Positions 17,917-26,676 are shown, counted from the stretch's first letter. The stretch: DNA of 64,000 bases from Lederbergia citrisecunda (GCF_018343695.1 NZ_JAGYPJ010000001.1:693001-757000); one strand, 5' to 3'. The notes: generated from the sequence alone by a model not told the origin. Numbers and translations are program-made.

Positions 17917-19786
17917 GTGTGCCAGGCATGTTCATCAACTAGACGGTGAAAGTCCGTTATGGGCGTAGGGATATGCGAACCATTAGTCGAAGGCAAGGGT
18001 GTCCACGGCGACGTGGAATCTGAAGGAAGCTCTAGGCAAATCCTCGGTCTGAGGTATACGAATCACATTCGAGGTTATTATTTCAGGATGAGTCTGCAAA
18101 ACAAGATAAAGTCCAAAATATCCCCAGATGAAATAATAATAAATGTGGCAGATATATGAGGAGAAAGTTGATGTACTTACCCTGGGAGATCTCTTAGTAC
18201 CTCGTACAAGAGAACCTATTCAGCGATGAATAGTTGAACTAAGAGAAGTCAGCAGATGTCGTAGTACCAACACATAGAGTTGGGAAGGACGGAACGAAAG
18301 GAGAGACTATGTTAGGGTCATTTACGAGATAACCATGACACAGCCAACCTCTAGGACTATTGAGAGGCAGAATGTTCGGAAAACAGGAGCACCCTCAATA
18401 GAGTGGAGTTATCCTCGTACAACCCCCATAACATAGGAACAGTATGCAATTTACTAAAACTCTGATAGAGATAATTCTAGATAGAGATAATCTAAACCAA
18501 GCCTTTGAAAGGGTTAGAAGAAACAAAGGAGCAGCAGGAGTCGATGCGAAAGATATTGAAGCTACTCGCCATTATTTAAAGGAAAATGGTGCGGAAATTA
18601 TCCAATTAATTAAAGCTGGAAAATATAAACCTCAGCCTGTTAGAAGAGTTCAAATACCAAAGCCCAACGGTGGAATTCGAAACTTAGGAATTCCTACTGT
18701 AACTGACAGGGTCTTTCAACAAGCGATAGTTCAAGCTCTAACTCCAATATTCGAACCGCAGTTTAGTCAATATAGCTATGGATTTAGACCGAATAAAAGT
18801 GCTCATCAAGCCATTGAGCAAGCTAGACAATACATTGAGAATGGCTACAACTTCGTCGTAGACATAGACCTGGAGAAATTCTTTGACAGAGTCCAACATG
18901 ACAAACTGATGTCCCTTGTGGCAAAGTCCATTACAGACAAGCCTGCTTTGAAACTAATTAGACGGTATCTTCAAGCAGGAGTCATGGAAAACGGAGTGGT
19001 TACAGTTAATCGAGAAGGAACACCGCAAGGTGGTCCACTAAGTCCTCTTCTAAGTAATATCATTCTTAATGAATTGGATAAAGAACTGGAGAAGCGCGGA
19101 CACAGGTTTGTCAGGTACGCAGATGATTGTAATATCTACGTTAAAACTCAAAAGGCTGGAGAAAGAGTTAAGAAAGGTATTACAGAGTTCATTGAAAAGA
19201 AACTAAAGCTCAAGGTTAATGAAGAGAAAAGTGCAGTGGGAAAGCCGAGGGCACGTGTATTCTTAGGAGTGAGTTTCTACAAAATTAAGAAGCATACGAG
19301 GGTATATGTGCCTAAGAAATCAAAGAAGAGGTTTGAAGATAAGTTAAAGAGACTAACCAATCGTAATTGGGGAGTAAGTATGGAGTATCGAATTGTGCGA
19401 CTTAATCAGTTAATCCAAGGATGGGGCAACTATTTTAAAATCGGCGATATAAAGAAATACGCAAAACTTTTAGATGCGCATATCCGAAGAAGATTAAGAG
19501 CATGTCGCTGGAAGGAATGGAAGAAAACTCATACAAAATACAAGAACCTTATAAAGTTAGGCATTTCAAGAAAGGAAGCTTGGAGGAATTCCAACTCAAG
19601 GAAAGGTTATTGGAGAATATCTAAATCTCCTTACCTAGATATAGCTTTAAACAAGGAATATTGGCAACAATTAGGATTGAAATCTCTATCATCAATTGTA
19701 AATTCATAAACTTTCGAACCGCCGTATACCGAACGGTACGTACGGTGGTGTGAGAGGTCGGCGCCGTGAGGCGCCTCCTACTCGAT
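17917..19786 (+). mobile_element. Group IIC self-splicing intron (complete)
   Basis: The element is about 1.87 kb. The 5' end GTGTGCC (17917) fits the group II start GUGYG, and it sits directly behind the T-run of a terminator, the usual target of class C introns. The 527 bases before the RT gene hold the structured domains I-III. Domain V is visible at 19718-19749: ACCGCCGTA and TACGGTGGT pair, with a CGC in the catalytic triad place. Domain VI follows as GGCGCC-gtga-GGCGCC (19760-19775), and the element ends at about CCTACTCGAT (19786). End points are set by these motifs and could shift by a few bases. No gene is interrupted. Confidence 0.88.
18444..19709 (+). CDS. Group IIC intron reverse transcriptase/maturase
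   Basis: This 421-residue intron-encoded protein helps the intron RNA splice and copies it at new sites. RT blocks are intact: IPKPNGGIRNLGIPTVTDR (about 71-89), YGFRPNKSAHQA, the FVVDIDLEKFFD block A, GTPQGGPLSPLLSNI (about 192-206), and the catalytic YADD at 225-228. The X/maturase (GIIM) domain follows, with LNQLIQGWGNYFKIG and RRRLRACRWKEWKK. There is no DNA-endonuclease (HNH) domain, as usual for class C, whose members such as GsI-IIC are very similar in sequence and length. ATG 18444 follows AGGAACAGT. Nothing suggests inactivation. Confidence 0.94.
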   Translation: MQFTKTLIEIILDRDNLNQAFERVRRNKGAAGVDAKDIEATRHYLKENGAEIIQLIKAGKYKPQPVRRVQIPKPNGGIRNLGIPTVTDRVFQQAIVQALTPIFEPQFSQYSYGFRPNKSAHQAIEQARQYIENGYNFVVDIDLEKFFDRVQHDKLMSLVAKSITDKPALKLIRRYLQAGVMENGVVTVNREGTPQGGPLSPLLSNIILNELDKELEKRGHRFVRYADDCNIYVKTQKAGERVKKGITEFIEKKLKLKVNEEKSAVGKPRARVFLGVSFYKIKKHTRVYVPKKSKKRFEDKLKRLTNRNWGVSMEYRIVRLNQLIQGWGNYFKIGDIKKYAKLLDAHIRRRLRACRWKEWKKTHTKYKNLIKLGISRKEAWRNSNSRKGYWRISKSPYLDIALNKEYWQQLGLKSLSSIVNS

Positions 19787-19913
19787 TGATTATGTAACCA
19801 AAACTTCTGTGAATAACAATCTCCCAGAGGGAGTCAGTGAATATCTTGCTAATCTCCATTTTCCTAATAAACTCAACGAGCCTACTCTTAAAGGTTATCA
19901 ATCTGTGTATTGA
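19787..19913 (+). pseudogene. Short open coding-like stretch after the intron (possible gene remnant)
   Basis: Reading in phase from 19788, an open stretch of about 42 codons without a start ends at TGA 19911-19913. It contains NNNLPEGVSEYLANLHFPNK and LNEPTLKGYQSVY, which looks more protein-like than random intergenic sequence. I do not recognise a family. It could be the 3' end of a decayed gene or chance. Its stop region (tcaatctgtgtattga) is itself the first, diverged unit of the 52-bp array. Confidence 0.25.
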
Positions 19914-20728
19914 GAGCTAAGCAACGGAAAAATCATTGATGAACAATCTCAATCCGTGTATTGAGACCTTGAGCAATGAAAAAATCATTGATGAACATCC
20001 TCAATCCGTGTATTGAGTACTTGAGTAATGTAAAAATCATTGATGAACGGCCTCAATCCTTGTATTGAGACCTTGAGCGATGTAAAAATCATTGATGAAC
20101 GGCCTCAATCCTTGTATTGAGACCTTGAGTAATGTAAAAATCATTGATGAACAACCTCAATCCGTATATTGAGACCTTGAGTAATGTAAAAATCATTGAT
20201 GAACAACCTCAATCCGTATATTGAGACCTTGAGTAATGTAAAAATCATTGATGAACGACCTCAATCCTTGTATTGAGACCTTGAGCAATGTAAAAATCAA
20301 CGATGTACGACCTCAATCCGTGTATTGGGACCTTGAGCAATGTAAAAATTATTGATGAACAACCTCAATCCTTGTATTGAGACCTTGAGCAATGTAAAAA
20401 TTAAAGATGAACGACCTCAATCCGTGTATTGGGACCTTGAGCAATGTAAAAATTATTGATCAACAACCTCAAACTTTTTGTTAAGACCTTAAACACTGCA
20501 AATATCAATGACGAACAATCTCAATCCGTGTATTGAGACCTTAAGCAATGTAAAAATCATTGATGAACAACCTCAATCCATGTATTGAGCCCTTGAACAA
20601 TGTAAAAATCATTGATGAACAACCTCAATCCAGACATTGAGACCTTGAGCAATGTAAAAATTCACCTATGAACGAACTCAATCTGTTTTTTGAAACCTTA
20701 GCAATGCAAAAGCCATCGTGGAACAAAT
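19897..20728. repeat. Tandem array, 16 units of 52 bp, each with two dyads
   Basis: Unit starts are at 19897, 19948, 20000, 20052, 20104, 20156, 20208, 20260, 20312, 20364, 20416, 20468, 20520, 20572, 20624 and 20677. Thirteen consecutive steps are exactly 52 bp. Each unit has a first half CTCAATCCGTGTATTGAG, a middle ACCTTGAGCAATGTAAAAAT and an end CATTGATGAACRRC. Two inverted repeats occur in each: CTCAAT-n6-ATTGAG and CAATG-n7-CATTG. Central units are nearly identical; units 1, 12 and 16 are diverged. 52 is not a multiple of 3 and stops are frequent, so it is non-coding. It fills the space between the intron and a spore-protein gene. Function unknown. Confidence 0.95.
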
Positions 20729-20781
20729 TGTTCAATTGTTATCTCCATAATACTCACCTGTAGCTTTTTCATTTTTTCGGA

Positions 20782-20788
20782 CATACTA
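20782..20788 (+). promoter_or_regulatory. Putative sigma-G -10 element (CATACTA) before SASP gene
   Basis: CATACTA matches the forespore sigma-G -10 (CATWHTA) and lies 20 bases before the SASP start. The -35 is weak. The same CATACTA occurs before the second SASP gene of the window, which supports the call. Confidence 0.5.
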
Positions 20789-20808
20789 CCATAAAGGGAG
20801 GAATGTTT

Positions 20809-21090
20809 ATGGCTAGAAGAAATAGGACACTTGTTCCTGGGGCAAGAGCCGCTTTAGATGATCTTAAAGCAAAAGTAATGTCTGAAAAAGGATATGATGT
20901 AAATCCAAACAACCCTAATGAAGTAAAATATGAAATCGCAAGAGAACAAGGTATTCCGTTGGAAAAAGGCTATAATGGACATTTGTCGGCGGAAGAAGCG
21001 GGTAAGGTTGGGGGTCCCATCGGAGGCAATATGGTTAAAGAGATGGTTAGACTAGCACAAGAAAAATTAAGTAACAATAGCCAAAAATAA
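20809..21090 (+). CDS. Alpha/beta-type small acid-soluble spore protein
   Basis: This 93-residue DNA-binding spore protein coats and protects forespore DNA from UV and heat. It is broken down at germination by the GPR protease. The family motifs are present: NEVKYEIAREQGIPLEKGYN (contains the GPR site region YEIA-x-E) and GKVGGPIGGNMVKEMVRLAQ. It is longer than the usual 60-75 residues because of an insertion near residues 13-35. ATG 20809 is spaced correctly from GGGAGGA; ATG 20803 is too close. It is followed by a terminator. Confidence 0.9.
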   Translation: MARRNRTLVPGARAALDDLKAKVMSEKGYDVNPNNPNEVKYEIAREQGIPLEKGYNGHLSAEEAGKVGGPIGGNMVKEMVRLAQEKLSNNSQK

Positions 21091-21118
21091 AAAGCCGGAC
21101 CATGCGCACCGGCTTTTT
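21091..21118 (+). terminator. SASP gene terminator
   Basis: AAAGCCGG pairs with CCGGCTTT across a 10-base loop, then TT. Confidence 0.85.
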
Positions 21119-21212
21119 ATAATGACAAAAATAATCCATCATTTCAATATATTTCCACTTTGTAAATTGTTATAATTGTAAGCGTTAAGGGAGTGGGAAA
21201 GGGGCATACATA

Positions 21213-24200
21213 ATGAATTTGAGTAATTTTTCAATAAAGAGACCTGTTTTTACAATAGTAACAATGTTTCTCGTCATTATATTAGGAATCGTATCACTTT
21301 TAAAGATACCATTGAAATTAATACCTGAAATTAATCCTCCAGTAGCGGTAGTTGTTACATCTTATCAAGGAGCAAGTCCGGTTGAAGTCGTTGAAAAAAT
21401 AACGAAACCATTAGAAGCCAGTCTTGCAACGTTACCTGGTATTAAAAATATACAATCTGTTTCAAGAGAAGGATCGAATTTAATCCTTTTAGAGTTCTCA
21501 TGGTCCACATCCATTGATGATATCCAAAATGACGTACTTCAACGTATTGATCAGACCCCAATCCCTTCAGATGCAGGGAAACCGCGATTTTTGAAATTTG
21601 ATCCTTCTCAGTTCCCAGTTATTCAACTTTCACTTAAAACTGATAAAGATGAAAAGAGTCTTAGAAATTTAACTGACAAGTTAACGACGGAATTATCAAA
21701 AGTAAAAGGAGTCGCAAGTGTAAACGTCACGGGAAAATTAATAGAAGAAATCAACGTGACAATTCATCAAGATGATTTGAAAAAATATTCATTATCACAA
21801 GCGGATGTAGTGAGTATTATTCAAGCTAACAATATCTCAACTCCTGGTGATACAGTTCTCACTGAAGGAAAAGAGCTAACGACCCGGATCATGAGTATGG
21901 TTCATTCAGCCGATGAAATTGCTAATCTTGTTATTACGGTAAACCCACTAAATGGAGAGAAAATTAGAATCAAAGATGTTGCTATGGTTAAGCAGCAGGA
22001 GCAAATCTCAGAAAGCATAACAAGGACAAATGAAAAGCCATCCGTATTGTTGAATGTACTTCAAGAGTCTGACGCTAATACGGCCGAGGTTTCAAAGGAT
22101 TTTCAAAAAGAATTAAAGACTCTTTTAAAGAAGGATCAATATAAAGGAATTGAATCAGACATCCTTTTTGATCAGGGTGATTACGTAAGGATAGCGATTG
22201 GGAATATCGCGAATTCATTAATCATCGGTGGAGCATTGGCAATGCTCGTATTGTTTTTCTTTTTAAGAAACATTAAGAGTCCTCTCATTATCGGAATTGC
22301 CATCCCTTATTCTGTCATCGTGACATTTGTATTAATGTTTTTTGCAGATTTTGCATTAAATATTATGACATTGGGAGCACTTGCTCTTGGCATAGGAATG
22401 CTTGTAGATAATGCTATCGTCGTAATTGAAAATATTTATCGACATTTATCTATGGGTAAAGAGCCAAAACAAGCGGCATTGGAAGGGGCAAAGGAAGTTG
22501 CTGGTGCCATTACAGCTTCCACTCTTACAACAGTTGCTGTATTCTTACCTGTTGTTTTCATCAGTGGTCTACTAGGTCAATTATTCAAGGAATTTGCTTT
22601 TACGATTTCTTTTAGCTTATTTGCTTCATTATTTGTAGCTTTGACTGTTATTCCAATGTTAGCGAGTAGATTCTTAAAAAAGCGACATGGTGACTATGAA
22701 GCGATACGTCGTAGATCGAAACCAATGAATATGCTCGACCAATCCATTCGTTGGTCATTGCGACATCGATTTTTTGTATTATTTATCGCAATCGTATTAT
22801 TTGTAGGTGGATTATTCGGAATGACTACAGTTGGTATGCAATTTCTCCCGCCAACAGATGAAGGTTTTTTCAGTGTAAACGTTAAGCTTGAAAATGGCGC
22901 AGCATTATCCGAAACCGAAAAATTTATTAGCATAATAGAAAACGAGTTAAAAAAAGAAAAAGATGTTGATGTTTATGTCAGCTTAATTGGGTCCACACAA
23001 GAGTCTACTTTTCAAGGTGGAGGATCGGCTAATAGTGCCGAAGTATATGTAAAATTAATACCTCTTGCAGATCGAAATAGATCCTTATTTGAAATTGTGG
23101 ATGATATTAAGCCAAAGATTGAAAAAGAAGTAGGGAAAGTAAATAAAGAAGCTAACATCCGTTTTAATGTACAAGCTGCATCAGGTATGGCACCACAAAC
23201 GTTGACATTTAATGTAACAGACACGAATAAAAAGAGATTGGAAGATAGTACAGATAAAATTTTCAATGCATTAAAAGATTTGGAAAATGTATCGGATCTA
23301 TCAACAACAATCGCAAATACAGTGGAAGAAGTACACATATCGATAGACCGTGACAAGGCGTTTGAAGCAGGACTCACTCCTGTCCAAATCGCAATGATAT
23401 TCAATGACGCCACTCGAGGAGTCCAAGCTTCGCAAATCATAACGGAAGATAAGGAAGTGTACGGGATTTTCGTGGAATATGAAGAAAGCATTACGAGGGA
23501 TGTTGATAATTTAAAATCCTTATTAATTAGAAGACCTGACGGATCTTATGGCAATTTAGGGGACTTCGCAAAGATTGAAATAGGAACAGGCCCAGTGGAA
23601 ATTCAACGTATTAACCAACTAGATTCAGTAGAATTTACATTAAAATACAGTACAGAAACAAACTTAGGAACAATGTCAAAAGAAGTTGAGTCGGAAATTG
23701 CATCTTTACACCTTCCTAGTGATACGGAGATCACATATAGCGGTGAAAAGGAACTGCTTGAGGACTCAATCGATGATATGATTATGGCATTCATTTTAGC
23801 CATTATTCTTATTTATATCGTCATGGCAGCTCAATTTGAATCATTTAAATATCCTTTTGTTATTATGTTTACTGTGCCACTCATGGTTATTGGTGTCGCC
23901 ATTGCCCTAGTTACTGCACACATGCCGATTAGCGTACCTGCTTTTATCGGAATCATTATTTTAGCTGGAATTGTTGTAAATAATGCGATTGTCATTGTTG
24001 ACTATATTAATCAACGCAAGCAAGCAGGATTATCTAGTTATGACTCACTTGTGGAATCAGTAAAAGACCGCGCTCGTCCAATTTTGATGACTGCCTTAAC
24101 AACGATTCTCGGTTTAGTACCACTTGCATTGGGGATAGGGGAAGGGACAGAAATGAACCAACCAATGGGGGTAACTGTTATTGGTGGATTAATAAGTAGT

Positions 24201-24305
24201 ACCTTTTTAACGTTATTTGTCATCCCGGTTGTTTATAGCTTATTTGATCCTGAAACAAGGAGAATGAATCGGAAAAGAATAAGATGGAAGAAAGAACATA
24301 GTTAA
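21213..24305 (+). CDS. RND family efflux pump, HAE1/SwrC-like
   Basis: This 1030-residue RND transporter has the duplicated architecture: helix 1 (VFTIVTMFLVIILGIVSLL), a large outer loop (about 35-330), six helices, a second loop (about 545-835) and six more helices. The TM4 proton-relay motif GMLVDNAIVVIENIYRH (about 393-409) has the expected Asp. GIVVNNAIVIVDYINQRK is the matching site of the second half. B. subtilis SwrC (YerP), about 1065 residues, exports surfactin and other amphiphiles. The substrate here is unknown. No membrane-fusion-protein gene is adjacent, as usual in Gram-positives. The gene is monocistronic, with a terminator behind it. Confidence 0.9.
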   Translation: MNLSNFSIKRPVFTIVTMFLVIILGIVSLLKIPLKLIPEINPPVAVVVTSYQGASPVEVVEKITKPLEASLATLPGIKNIQSVSREGSNLILLEFSWSTSIDDIQNDVLQRIDQTPIPSDAGKPRFLKFDPSQFPVIQLSLKTDKDEKSLRNLTDKLTTELSKVKGVASVNVTGKLIEEINVTIHQDDLKKYSLSQADVVSIIQANNISTPGDTVLTEGKELTTRIMSMVHSADEIANLVITVNPLNGEKIRIKDVAMVKQQEQISESITRTNEKPSVLLNVLQESDANTAEVSKDFQKELKTLLKKDQYKGIESDILFDQGDYVRIAIGNIANSLIIGGALAMLVLFFFLRNIKSPLIIGIAIPYSVIVTFVLMFFADFALNIMTLGALALGIGMLVDNAIVVIENIYRHLSMGKEPKQAALEGAKEVAGAITASTLTTVAVFLPVVFISGLLGQLFKEFAFTISFSLFASLFVALTVIPMLASRFLKKRHGDYEAIRRRSKPMNMLDQSIRWSLRHRFFVLFIAIVLFVGGLFGMTTVGMQFLPPTDEGFFSVNVKLENGAALSETEKFISIIENELKKEKDVDVYVSLIGSTQESTFQGGGSANSAEVYVKLIPLADRNRSLFEIVDDIKPKIEKEVGKVNKEANIRFNVQAASGMAPQTLTFNVTDTNKKRLEDSTDKIFNALKDLENVSDLSTTIANTVEEVHISIDRDKAFEAGLTPVQIAMIFNDATRGVQASQIITEDKEVYGIFVEYEESITRDVDNLKSLLIRRPDGSYGNLGDFAKIEIGTGPVEIQRINQLDSVEFTLKYSTETNLGTMSKEVESEIASLHLPSDTEITYSGEKELLEDSIDDMIMAFILAIILIYIVMAAQFESFKYPFVIMFTVPLMVIGVAIALVTAHMPISVPAFIGIIILAGIVVNNAIVIVDYINQRKQAGLSSYDSLVESVKDRARPILMTALTTILGLVPLALGIGEGTEMNQPMGVTVIGGLISSTFLTLFVIPVVYSLFDPETRRMNRKRIRWKKEHS

Positions 24306-24343
24306 GTTAACAGTGAAAATAATTATAGGTGTGAATTTGCCAA

Positions 24344-24375
24344 AAAGAGATGTTTAAAAGTTACATCTCTTTTTT
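24344..24375 (+). terminator. RND pump gene terminator
   Basis: AAAGAGATGT pairs with ACATCTCTTT across a 9-base loop, followed by TTT. Confidence 0.85.
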
Positions 24376-24405
24376 GTTTTTATCTTGAAAAGTTACTTCA
24401 ATTCG

Positions 24406-24429
24406 ATTATTATCTAATTAGATAATAAT
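24406..24429. promoter_or_regulatory. Perfect 24-bp palindrome, probable operator of the ArsR/DUF2087 gene
   Basis: ATTATTATCTAA and TTAGATAATAAT are exact reverse complements. The site lies 20 bases before the regulator start. Its core ATCTAATTAGAT recurs before the MFS gene at 25066-25077, so the regulator likely controls both. Confidence 0.75.
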
Positions 24430-24449
24430 AAAAGTAGGTGTGTTTATAG

Positions 24450-25028
24450 ATGCAGTTAAATAAAATTGTTGAATTTCATAAAGCATTAGGCGATCTCACG
24501 CGGATTAAGATTATTGCTTTGCTACAGCAAGGACCGTTGCATGGTCAGGCAATCGCAGAGAAGCTTGGACTTAAGCCGCCTACCATCACACATCATATAG
24601 CAAAGCTGCGTGAAGTTGGATTAATTAGAGAACGACGTGATAAAAACACAATTTACTTTTCATTAAATACAAAAATTTTAGAGATGAATGCAAATGCTAT
24701 TTTATCTGTAGGAACGGGGGGTGTGTCCAATATGGAAATGTCTGTGACAGAAGAAGAACGGATAAAGATTATTCAAAATTTCTTCACAAAAGAAGGAAAG
24801 TTGAAAAACTACCCTGCACAGCGTAAGAAAAAGCTTGTTGTGCTAACACATATGGTTAAGGGATTGGAATTTGGAAGGGTATACCCTGAGAAAGAAATCA
24901 ACGAGTATTTAAAACAGTTTCATGAGGATTATGCAACATTAAGACGTGAACTTATTATGTGTCAATATATGTACAGGGAAAACAATCAATATGAATTAAA
25001 TCCTATTGAATTATGGTGGTTAAAGTAA
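24450..25028 (+). CDS. ArsR-type HTH regulator with DUF2087 domain
   Basis: This 192-residue regulator has an N-terminal ArsR-like winged helix (residues about 5-85: ALGDLTRIKIIALLQQGPLH, IAEKLGLKPPTITHHIAKLR and REVGLIRERRDKNTIYFSLN). A C-terminal DUF2087 domain follows (about 110-185: KLVVLTHMVKGLEFGRVYPE, INEYLKQFHEDYATLRRELI). I see no clear CxC metal-binding motif in the HTH, so it probably does not sense arsenic-like metals in the classical way. It is followed by a terminator and then an MFS pump gene, and both are preceded by the ATCTAATTAGAT palindrome. It is likely an autorepressor and local repressor of the pump. Confidence 0.82.
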   Translation: MQLNKIVEFHKALGDLTRIKIIALLQQGPLHGQAIAEKLGLKPPTITHHIAKLREVGLIRERRDKNTIYFSLNTKILEMNANAILSVGTGGVSNMEMSVTEEERIKIIQNFFTKEGKLKNYPAQRKKKLVVLTHMVKGLEFGRVYPEKEINEYLKQFHEDYATLRRELIMCQYMYRENNQYELNPIELWWLK

Positions 25029-25030
25029 GG

Positions 25031-25061
25031 AGGTGTCTAAGTTTCAGACACCTGTTTTTTT
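25031..25061 (+). terminator. Terminator after ArsR-type gene
   Basis: AGGTGTCT pairs with AGACACCT across a 7-base loop, then GTTTTTTT. The MFS gene must therefore have its own promoter. Confidence 0.85.
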
Positions 25062-25065
25062 GTAA

Positions 25066-25077
25066 ATCTAATTAGAT
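25066..25077. promoter_or_regulatory. ATCTAATTAGAT palindrome before MFS gene
   Basis: Perfect 12-bp palindrome identical to the core of the 24-bp palindrome at 24406-24429. It lies 40 bases upstream of the MFS start, directly after the terminator. Confidence 0.7.
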
Positions 25078-25116
25078 AATTGTGAAATTAGATGAGTATG
25101 AAAGGAGTTGATATTT

Positions 25117-26337
25117 ATGGGCCTTACGTTTCTTAAAGAAGAAAAACAATACCGTCGCTTATTCCTAGCTGGAATTGTTAACGGTATTGGAGACCGTTTT
25201 AGCTCAGTTGCTGTGCTTGCCATGCTTTTGCATATAACTGGTTCAGGCTTTGCTGTAGGGGTGACATTAGCAATACGGCTTATCCCTTTCTTATTATTTG
25301 GACCAATAGGGGGATGGGCAGCTGACAAATTTTCACGAAAAACGATATTAGTTACGACAGACCTTGTTAGAATTGTGTTTGCTTTATCATTTTTATTTGT
25401 ACACAGCAAAGAGGATCTTTGGATTGTCTATATTAGTTCATTCATCTTAGCAGCTGGGGAAGCTATTTACAGTCCAGTGCGGAAATCATCTATTTCGACC
25501 TTAGTGAAGCAAGAAAATTTAATCAAAATTAATAGCTTGGAACAAGTTATGGTTGGGATTGTTTTAATTATTGGTGCCTTTACAGGTGGGATTGTTTCTG
25601 CAATCTTTGGGGCAAATATTACATTTTGGCTAAATGCGATTTCTTTTCTAGGTGCGGCAGTTATTTTAGCTACGATAGCTTTACCTAAAAATAAAATGGA
25701 GAAGGATATGATAACAGAAGGAAGAGAGAAACGATCTAATTCAACATTTCGAAAAGTTGTGTTAATGTCAATTCCAATCCAAGTTCTGCTTATTTGCGAA
25801 ATATTAATAGCTTCAATAAATGGGATAGATAATGTCCTTATCAGTGTGTATGCCGTAAATGTGTACCATCTTGGCGATGTAGGAGTTGGTCTTTTTTATG
25901 GTGCATTAGGAATGGGCTTAATGTTAAGCTTTTCTGTAGCTAATCGTCTTAACAAAAATTTCTTAGCTATAGGTTTAATTTGTATTATGCTCGAAGGGAT
26001 GTTCCTTTTGCTGTTAAGTAAAACACATATAGTTTGGATTGCTTTCTTCACGTTTTGTGGAGCAGCTTGTATGGCTGGAGTTGGTAATACTTGTTTTGAT
26101 ACGATTCTCATGAAGGAAATTCCTGAAGAACATCGAGGAAAAATGTTTGGACTAATGGCGACCATAGGTAACACCATAATGGGGATATCTATGTTTTTAG
26201 CGGGTTCAGCATTACAATATATTTCACCACGGTCTCTAGGTATGATTGGCGGAATTGCCTATATTATTATCGCCACTTTGCTCTTGACTGTCTTTTCAAC
26301 GAAAGTATACCGAAAGAGAGGAACTATTTATAGATAG
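25117..26337 (+). CDS. MFS transporter (drug-efflux type)
   Basis: This 406-residue, 12-helix major facilitator has an intact motif A between TM2 and TM3 (GPIGGWAADKFSRKTILVTTD, about 58-78), preceded by the LAGIVNGIGDRFSSVAVLAM helix 1 pattern of the enterobactin-exporter / macrolide-efflux-like MFS subgroup. A second related loop, EIPEEHRGKMFGLMATIGNT, lies at about 331-350. The substrate is unknown. The ATG at 25117 is 10 bases after AAAGGAG; the frame also opens at TTG 25108. Shared palindromes suggest control by the ArsR-type regulator immediately upstream. Confidence 0.85.
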   Translation: MGLTFLKEEKQYRRLFLAGIVNGIGDRFSSVAVLAMLLHITGSGFAVGVTLAIRLIPFLLFGPIGGWAADKFSRKTILVTTDLVRIVFALSFLFVHSKEDLWIVYISSFILAAGEAIYSPVRKSSISTLVKQENLIKINSLEQVMVGIVLIIGAFTGGIVSAIFGANITFWLNAISFLGAAVILATIALPKNKMEKDMITEGREKRSNSTFRKVVLMSIPIQVLLICEILIASINGIDNVLISVYAVNVYHLGDVGVGLFYGALGMGLMLSFSVANRLNKNFLAIGLICIMLEGMFLLLLSKTHIVWIAFFTFCGAACMAGVGNTCFDTILMKEIPEEHRGKMFGLMATIGNTIMGISMFLAGSALQYISPRSLGMIGGIAYIIIATLLLTVFSTKVYRKRGTIYR

Positions 26338-26404
26338 AAATTAAATTGCGTAAAAGAATGTAAATTAATTGATAGCCAAAAATAAACGGTCAAGCAGAAT
26401 TGCT

Positions 26405-26462
26405 GAGTGTATAAAGACTCTCAGTAGTTCGTCTAATTCTATTAGACAGACTTTTCATTTTT
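26405..26462 (+). other. Two small inverted repeats after the MFS gene
   Basis: CTGAG-n12-CTCAG lies at about 26402-26423. GTCTAAT-tct-ATTAGAC follows at about 26432-26449, then AGACTTTTC. One of them may terminate the MFS transcript. They lie upstream of, and separate from, the riboswitch. Confidence 0.4.
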
Positions 26463-26540
26463 GACTAGTATCTTTTAAGAATATTGCTTTACTAGATTCC
26501 ATATATTATAATATTAATAAATAAATACATTTGACGTTAA

Positions 26541-26676
26541 GTCAAAGGGGAGTAGCGTTAGGTGAACGAATGAATTTCACCTAAAACAAAGTCGTCATTT
26601 CGTGAAGGAATTCACCGGCTTTGTTGGCATAATGAATGTCCAGCAAGACCTTTGCCCATATGGCAGAGGTCTTTTT
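26541..26676 (+). ncRNA. yybP-ykoY manganese riboswitch
   Basis: The leader of the terC gene starts with the conserved AAAGGGGAGTAGCG of this class. The L3-side sequence and a CCGGC...TTGTTGGC closing region follow. It ends with a terminator: AAGACCTTTGCC pairs with GGCAGAGGTCTT (26645-26673), then TTTG. In this family Mn2+ binding favours the antiterminated form and expression of the downstream Mn exporter-like gene. The pairings were judged by eye. Confidence 0.88.

Noticed and set aside
17959-18159. 66-codon ORF in the intron 5' part
   Set aside because: Lies in the structured RNA domains upstream of the RT gene and has no ribosome binding site.
19704-19901. Minus-strand 65-codon ORF over the intron 3' end
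   Set aside because: It covers the structured domains V and VI of the intron; the protein has no features and no binding site.
19897-20728. The 52-bp array as a CRISPR
   Set aside because: The whole 52-bp unit repeats without unique spacers, there are no cas genes, and unit starts run end to end.
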